DNA of 64,000 nt from Actinobaculum sp. 313. Lineage in GTDB: Bacteria; Actinomycetota; Actinomycetes; Actinomycetales; Actinomycetaceae. Location: positions 2,418,001-2,482,000 of the forward strand of contig NZ_CP029033.1 in assembly GCF_003073475.1 (NCBI RefSeq), written 5' to 3'. Below, in pieces: positions 63,544 through 64,000 of this stretch. The notes beneath the pieces are model-generated. The model made no database searches. It saw only the letters and a list, made by a program, of their open reading frames with translations, and had not been told where the DNA came from. The stretch's first letter is position 1. Each line of letters begins with the position of its first letter. The translations under genes and the position numbers were made by a program.

Positions 63544-63723
63544 ATGGACATATTAGACAAGGCCAAGGGTGTTCTGAAGAGCGAGCAGGTGGAGGAAAAG
63601 AGCGACCAAATTCTTGATAAGGCCGAAGCCCTTGCTTCGAGCAAGCTCGGTAAGGATAAAGCTGACACCGTCAAGAAGGTTCGCAACGCCATCGACGAAA
63701 AGATTGGCAACGAGGGCAACTAG
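63544..63723 (+). CDS. Small helical protein, Rv0909/MT0933 antitoxin-like
   Basis: A 59-aa protein, MDILDKAKGVLKSEQVEEKS and onward, mostly charged helix with repeated DKA and DK motifs. It resembles the small Rv0909-type proteins annotated as antitoxins in actinobacteria. AAGGAGG (63533-63539) is a strong ribosome site directly before the ATG, and a clear terminator follows. No toxin gene is next to it in the window, so a stress-related role is as likely as antitoxin. Confidence 0.75.
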   Translation: MDILDKAKGVLKSEQVEEKSDQILDKAEALASSKLGKDKADTVKKVRNAIDEKIGNEGN

Positions 63724-63761
63724 CCCCGCCTGCCTGTATCGCCAAGGTCATCCCTTGGCCG

Positions 63762-63793
63762 GAGGGTGCCGATTGGAGACAGTCGGCACCCTC
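63762..63793 (+). terminator. Terminator after the small helical protein
   Basis: GAGGGTGCCGA (63762-63772) pairs perfectly with TCGGCACCCTC (63783-63793) over a 10-base loop and is followed by TCTCTCGTCG. It also lies 48 bp beyond the stop of the convergent minus-strand gene. Confidence 0.85.
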
Positions 63794-63841
63794 TCTCGTC
63801 GCAGCGCAGCGGTCGCGTTCGCTGCGCTAGAGTGGTCGCGT

Positions 63842-64000
63842 TCATCGCACCGCAATAATCACGGCAACCACAACCGCGACCAGCACAATACCAGCGAGGA
63901 CCGGCATGATTCGCCGCTTGCGTGGCGGGAAATAGTCCGCCCCGGGCACATATCCACCGAAGTCATAGCCGCCCGAATGCTGACGTGCGGAAGTCTCACC
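63842..64000 (-). CDS. C-terminal end of a single-TM protein (partial)
   Basis: The last 52 codons of a minus-strand gene that continues past the right edge. It reads SGGYDFGGYVPGADYFPPRK, then RRIMP, a TM helix VLAGIVLVAVVVAVIIAV, and Arg before the stop at 63842-63844. A Gly/Tyr/Pro-rich cytoplasmic part with a C-terminal membrane anchor is all that can be said; the family is not recognisable. Confidence 0.7.
   Translation of the reverse strand, partial: GETSARQHSGGYDFGGYVPGADYFPPRKRRIMPVLAGIVLVAVVVAVIIAVR

Noticed and set aside
63544-64000. Small helical gene and the partial minus-strand TM gene considered as a toxin-antitoxin pair
   Set aside because: They are convergent, separated by a terminator, and not co-transcribed; the TM fragment has no toxin feature.

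Overview
The window comes from a moderately high-GC Actinomycetota bacterium. Evidence includes mycothione reductase (mycothiol is restricted to this phylum), an ESX/type VII secretion locus with EccB, EccC, EccD and a mycosin-like protein, WXG100 proteins, a HAIR operator upstream of clpB, and start-stop overlaps typical of the group. Gene content would suit Actinomycetaceae or a relative, but the sequence alone does not fix the genus.

Layout. 1-2.6 kb: Sir2 deacylase, SpoU/TrmH methyltransferase, pyrE. 2.7-7.3 kb: an unrecognised 484-aa protein followed by six small two-TM proteins that are all paralogs, arranged as a tandemly duplicated A-B-C triplet. 7.4-11.7 kb: TPP riboswitch and ykoF-ykoE-ykoD-ykoC thiamine (precursor) ECF transporter. 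11.8-19.2 kb: CoA catabolism cluster (YdiO-like acyl-CoA dehydrogenase, YdiF-like CoA transferase, OFA-type MFS, acyl-CoA synthetase, TetR). 19.2-29 kb: C39-like secreted peptidase, lipoprotein, SDR, xth, mtr, HAD phosphatase, serine hydrolase, with three copies of a palindromic intergenic element. 29-34 kb: clpB with HspR operator, lipoprotein, Nei-type glycosylase.

34-63 kb is a type VII secretion island. Core genes are eccC (minus) and divergent eccD1-eccD2-eccB-mycP. There are two unlike EccD proteins, no recognisable EccE, and a mycosin whose catalytic Ser and oxyanion Asn are replaced. An AcrR-type regulator and MFS pump interrupt the island. Accessory genes follow: two copies of a module pairing an RGG-repeat protein with a divergent DUF4352-like TM protein, an IS3-family insertion, two lipoproteins, a 908-aa putative substrate with a helical partner, three further DUF4352-like paralogs, two WXG100 proteins and a 136-aa helical protein. 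A perfect palindrome (TGGGTAT-N2-ATACCCA) lies upstream of both modules and of the first WXG100 gene, suggesting one shared regulator.

Quality note: eight reading-frame breaks fit loss of one base in a G or C run and a ninth fits gain of one C. These include the core gene eccD1. Many apparent pseudogenes here may therefore be homopolymer indels in the assembly; they are annotated as joined genes with the break marked. Nothing was searched against databases, so family assignments rest on motif recognition.
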